Origin: Bacteroidales bacterium
GTDB taxonomy: Bacteria > Bacteroidota > Bacteroidia > Bacteroidales > UBA10428
Assembly: GCA_030626465.1 (NCBI GenBank)
Contig: DAOUOU010000047.1
Span: 1 to 15,787, forward strand
Direction: 5' to 3'
DNA: 15,787 bases
This document shows positions 14,032-15,787 of this stretch, one piece after another; within the stretch, counting starts at the first letter, position 1; each line of letters opens with the position of its first letter. Below the pieces are notes generated by a model. That model had not been told where the DNA came from, made no database searches, and saw only the letters and a program-made list of their open reading frames with translations. The position numbers and the translations under genes are program-made.

Positions 14032-14511
14032 CTACTGTGTATATGTATCAAAGTTTTCAATATCAAGTTCATCAGGTAAAACACCAATGGTCAGTATAAA
14101 AAAAGTAAGCGCTTTTGTCCCTGGTTCCAAATGCCCCCCTGCAACGCTGTTTTCATCCGATAAGGTAATATGAGCATGAATCCTGCCGTTAAAAATATAC
14201 CCCTGTACAGCAATCAAATCCATGGGGACGGAAGCTTTGGTGTATTTATTGGCAGGGGGTAAATTCTTATCACTTACCACGTGGTAATGATAGTCGGTTA
14301 CAGAGCCAATACCCGATAAAATCACCCCATTTTTAATATTTTTCTCCGATGCAACCGTTTTCAATCCTTCTAATAAATCGGTACCGGTTCGCATTCGAAC
14401 AATTTCAATTCTTTCAAATTGTGATGTCACAGCATAAACCTCCGGTATTTCTTCCTGCGAATAACCGGCAACAGATACAATAAAAAATAGAACCAATGCA
14501 TATTTCTTCAT
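14032..14511 (-). CDS. Secreted PPC/DUF296 domain protein
   Basis: A 159-residue protein with a signal peptide (1-18, ending AGYS) followed by one PPC (plant and prokaryote conserved, DUF296) domain. Family marks: GTDLLEGLKTVASEKNI (43-59), GVILSGIGSVTDYHYHVV (62-79) and the signature HAHITLSDENSVAGGHLEPG (112-131). Histidines H112, H114 and H127 are those expected to bind metal in bacterial members. The domain forms trimers; its biochemical role is not established. Most bacterial PPC proteins are cytosolic, so the export signal is notable. The gene follows the DUF4038 hydrolase gene by 99 nt on the same strand and may be expressed with it. Confidence 0.85.
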   Translation of the reverse strand: MKKYALVLFFIVSVAGYSQEEIPEVYAVTSQFERIEIVRMRTGTDLLEGLKTVASEKNIKNGVILSGIGSVTDYHYHVVSDKNLPPANKYTKASVPMDLIAVQGYIFNGRIHAHITLSDENSVAGGHLEPGTKALTFFILTIGVLPDELDIENFDTYTQ

Positions 14512-14610
14512 AACAGTTTTTTTAATTAGTTTATAAATGGCATATAATTAAGAAGTTAACTTGGCTTATATTATTTAATTAATTACATGTTAAATGCATT
14601 TAAATCAACT

Positions 14611-15786
14611 CTACTGCTTTTCAATAATTTTAGCAGCCCAATCCTTAACAGCCGGGTTTCTTTGGTCGGGGAAAGCAGGTATCACCAATGTTCCACTTTC
14701 ATCCGTTTGAATGACAACAGGCTCTTTCCATTCACCTTTAGCAGGATTGAACCACTGTAATGAATATGATGTATTGGGAATAAATCCACTTATTTCAGGC
14801 AAAACCGATTGATTCTCGAAATAAAGTAAGGCAAAATCTTTTTCGGGAGCCCGCATCATATAGGACCATCCGTCCAAACCTTTATCGGGACTTCCGGGAG
14901 CTTTTTGAGGATGGATATCGTGAGAGCCAATCTGTAATGTCTGATATTTATTCCCCTCAGATAAAATAAATGCACCAATATGCCGCATGTATCCACCTGA
15001 TTCATATTTCAAGGCATCCCAGAAGTGAGGCCGCATGCCGGCAGGTTCTCCTGTTGTGGTAATATCGTATGCAGCGGTTCCATGCACATGACCTGATAGT
15101 CCGCCCGAAAGGACTGAACCATACATTTGTGCGCGCGAAAAATAGTTATCGCGTGCAGAATTTGCAGGCGGGCGTTCGCCGTTTGGCATGTTTATTTCGT
15201 GGTTCCACCCCGTATAATAGGGCTCAAAATTAATAGCAGGGTAAGCTGGCTCGAGGGTAAATAGAGTTTCCAACGCCATCGATACACGATGATCACGTGG
15301 TTTGTTCCCTACACTATGCATGGTCAGCCACGGACAATCTCCATCATGACCAAATTGGGTATAGGTTGAGTTATTAATCAATGTAGTATGAGGCTGTCCG
15401 AAAGGCAAGGAGCCGTATTTGTTAAAATGATAGGTGAGGGCCTCATTAAATTCATCCGCCGTAAGGCTGTACTCCTTTGGTATCCAGTCTAGATGAATTC
15501 CGCTAAAGAAAATATTGTATGCTCCGTACCTTGAAACCAGGTATTGAACATAGCGTGCATAGGATTCATTGAAGTCAAAATATGCTTTCCACGCCGGACA
15601 ATTATCTCTTCGTACAGTTTCGAGAAGAGGAACAAATCCCTGATCCGAAAAATAGTGCATCTTCTTATCCAGGCTTTGGAAGTATTCGGGAATAATACGA
15701 TCAAAATCTGCAACGCCTTTGTATTGCTGCGACATTTCAAAGGGTCTGTTGCCATATTCATCACGCATATCTTTTGATGTCATGCT
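14611..15786 (-). CDS. DUF4038 (apiosidase-like) glycoside hydrolase, 5' end outside the window
   Basis: At least 391 codons are open to the right edge; the ATG at 15783 is internal or accidental because the frame continues upstream. The visible part is the catalytic TIM-barrel of the DUF4038 family (apiosidase-like, related to GH140) and a C-terminal beta domain of the type called putative collagen-binding (PF12904; about 300-390, with YMMRAPEKDFALLYFEN and LQWFNPAKGEW). Counted from 15783, candidate catalytic residues are D99 in SGIHLDW and E187 in INFEPYY. It is expected to act on a glycan outside the cytoplasm; substrate is unknown. A signal peptide cannot be checked. PPC/DUF296 lies downstream. 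Confidence 0.8.
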   Translation of the reverse strand, partial: SMTSKDMRDEYGNRPFEMSQQYKGVADFDRIIPEYFQSLDKKMHYFSDQGFVPLLETVRRDNCPAWKAYFDFNESYARYVQYLVSRYGAYNIFFSGIHLDWIPKEYSLTADEFNEALTYHFNKYGSLPFGQPHTTLINNSTYTQFGHDGDCPWLTMHSVGNKPRDHRVSMALETLFTLEPAYPAINFEPYYTGWNHEINMPNGERPPANSARDNYFSRAQMYGSVLSGGLSGHVHGTAAYDITTTGEPAGMRPHFWDALKYESGGYMRHIGAFILSEGNKYQTLQIGSHDIHPQKAPGSPDKGLDGWSYMMRAPEKDFALLYFENQSVLPEISGFIPNTSYSLQWFNPAKGEWKEPVVIQTDESGTLVIPAFPDQRNPAVKDWAAKIIEKQ

Positions 15787-15787
15787 A

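Overview
The window comes from a member of the Bacteroidota, probably an anaerobic or facultative member of an order such as Marinilabiliales (Prolixibacteraceae-like); the order is an inference. Support comes from two type IX secretion (T9SS) C-terminal sorting sequences, promoter-like elements of the Bacteroidetes type (TTTG and TAnnTTTG) with few Shine-Dalgarno sites, secreted glycan-acting enzymes, a 1168-residue TPR/SpoIIE phosphatase, and moderate AT-rich composition with very AT-rich intergenic gaps.

The main find is at 6164-7921 on the minus strand. It is a compact three-gene operon, hgcA-hgcB-marR. HgcA (335 aa) has the diagnostic cap-helix motif NVWCAAGK in a corrinoid domain followed by five membrane spans. 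HgcB is a two-cluster ferredoxin with the extra lone and C-terminal cysteines of the family. These two proteins are together necessary for microbial methylation of Hg(II) to methylmercury. The third gene encodes a cysteine-bearing MarR regulator 19 nt behind hgcB. The hgcA promoter region carries several TTGCAAT/ATTGCAA half-sites in palindromic arrangement that overlap promoter-like boxes, so an autoregulated mercury-methylation operon is a reasonable hypothesis. A separate beta-barrel-like outer-membrane protein gene lies just upstream on the same strand.

Left part (1-5945): the 3' end of a VIT/VWA-type protein with a T9SS sorting domain; a class I-type polyphosphate kinase 2; and, facing it, a large signal peptide/TPR/transmembrane/SpoIIE phosphatase divergently paired with a SiaC (DUF1987) phosphoprotein. 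The last two look like a Bacteroidetes version of the SiaA-SiaC partner-switching module; no kinase is visible here. The phosphatase carries four 30-bp tandem repeats in its linker.

Right part (8099-15787): the outer-membrane protein; a KDG-kinase-like PfkB sugar kinase; a Fic/DUF4172 AMP-transferase with striking inverted repeats in its promoter; a secreted sialate O-acetylesterase with an inserted beta-sandwich domain; a decayed T9SS tail; a secreted PPC/DUF296 protein; and the 3' part of a DUF4038 (apiosidase-like) glycoside hydrolase that runs off the right edge. Most of this half fits plant or algal polysaccharide and glycan use.

No tRNA, rRNA, CRISPR array, transposase or phage gene was seen.
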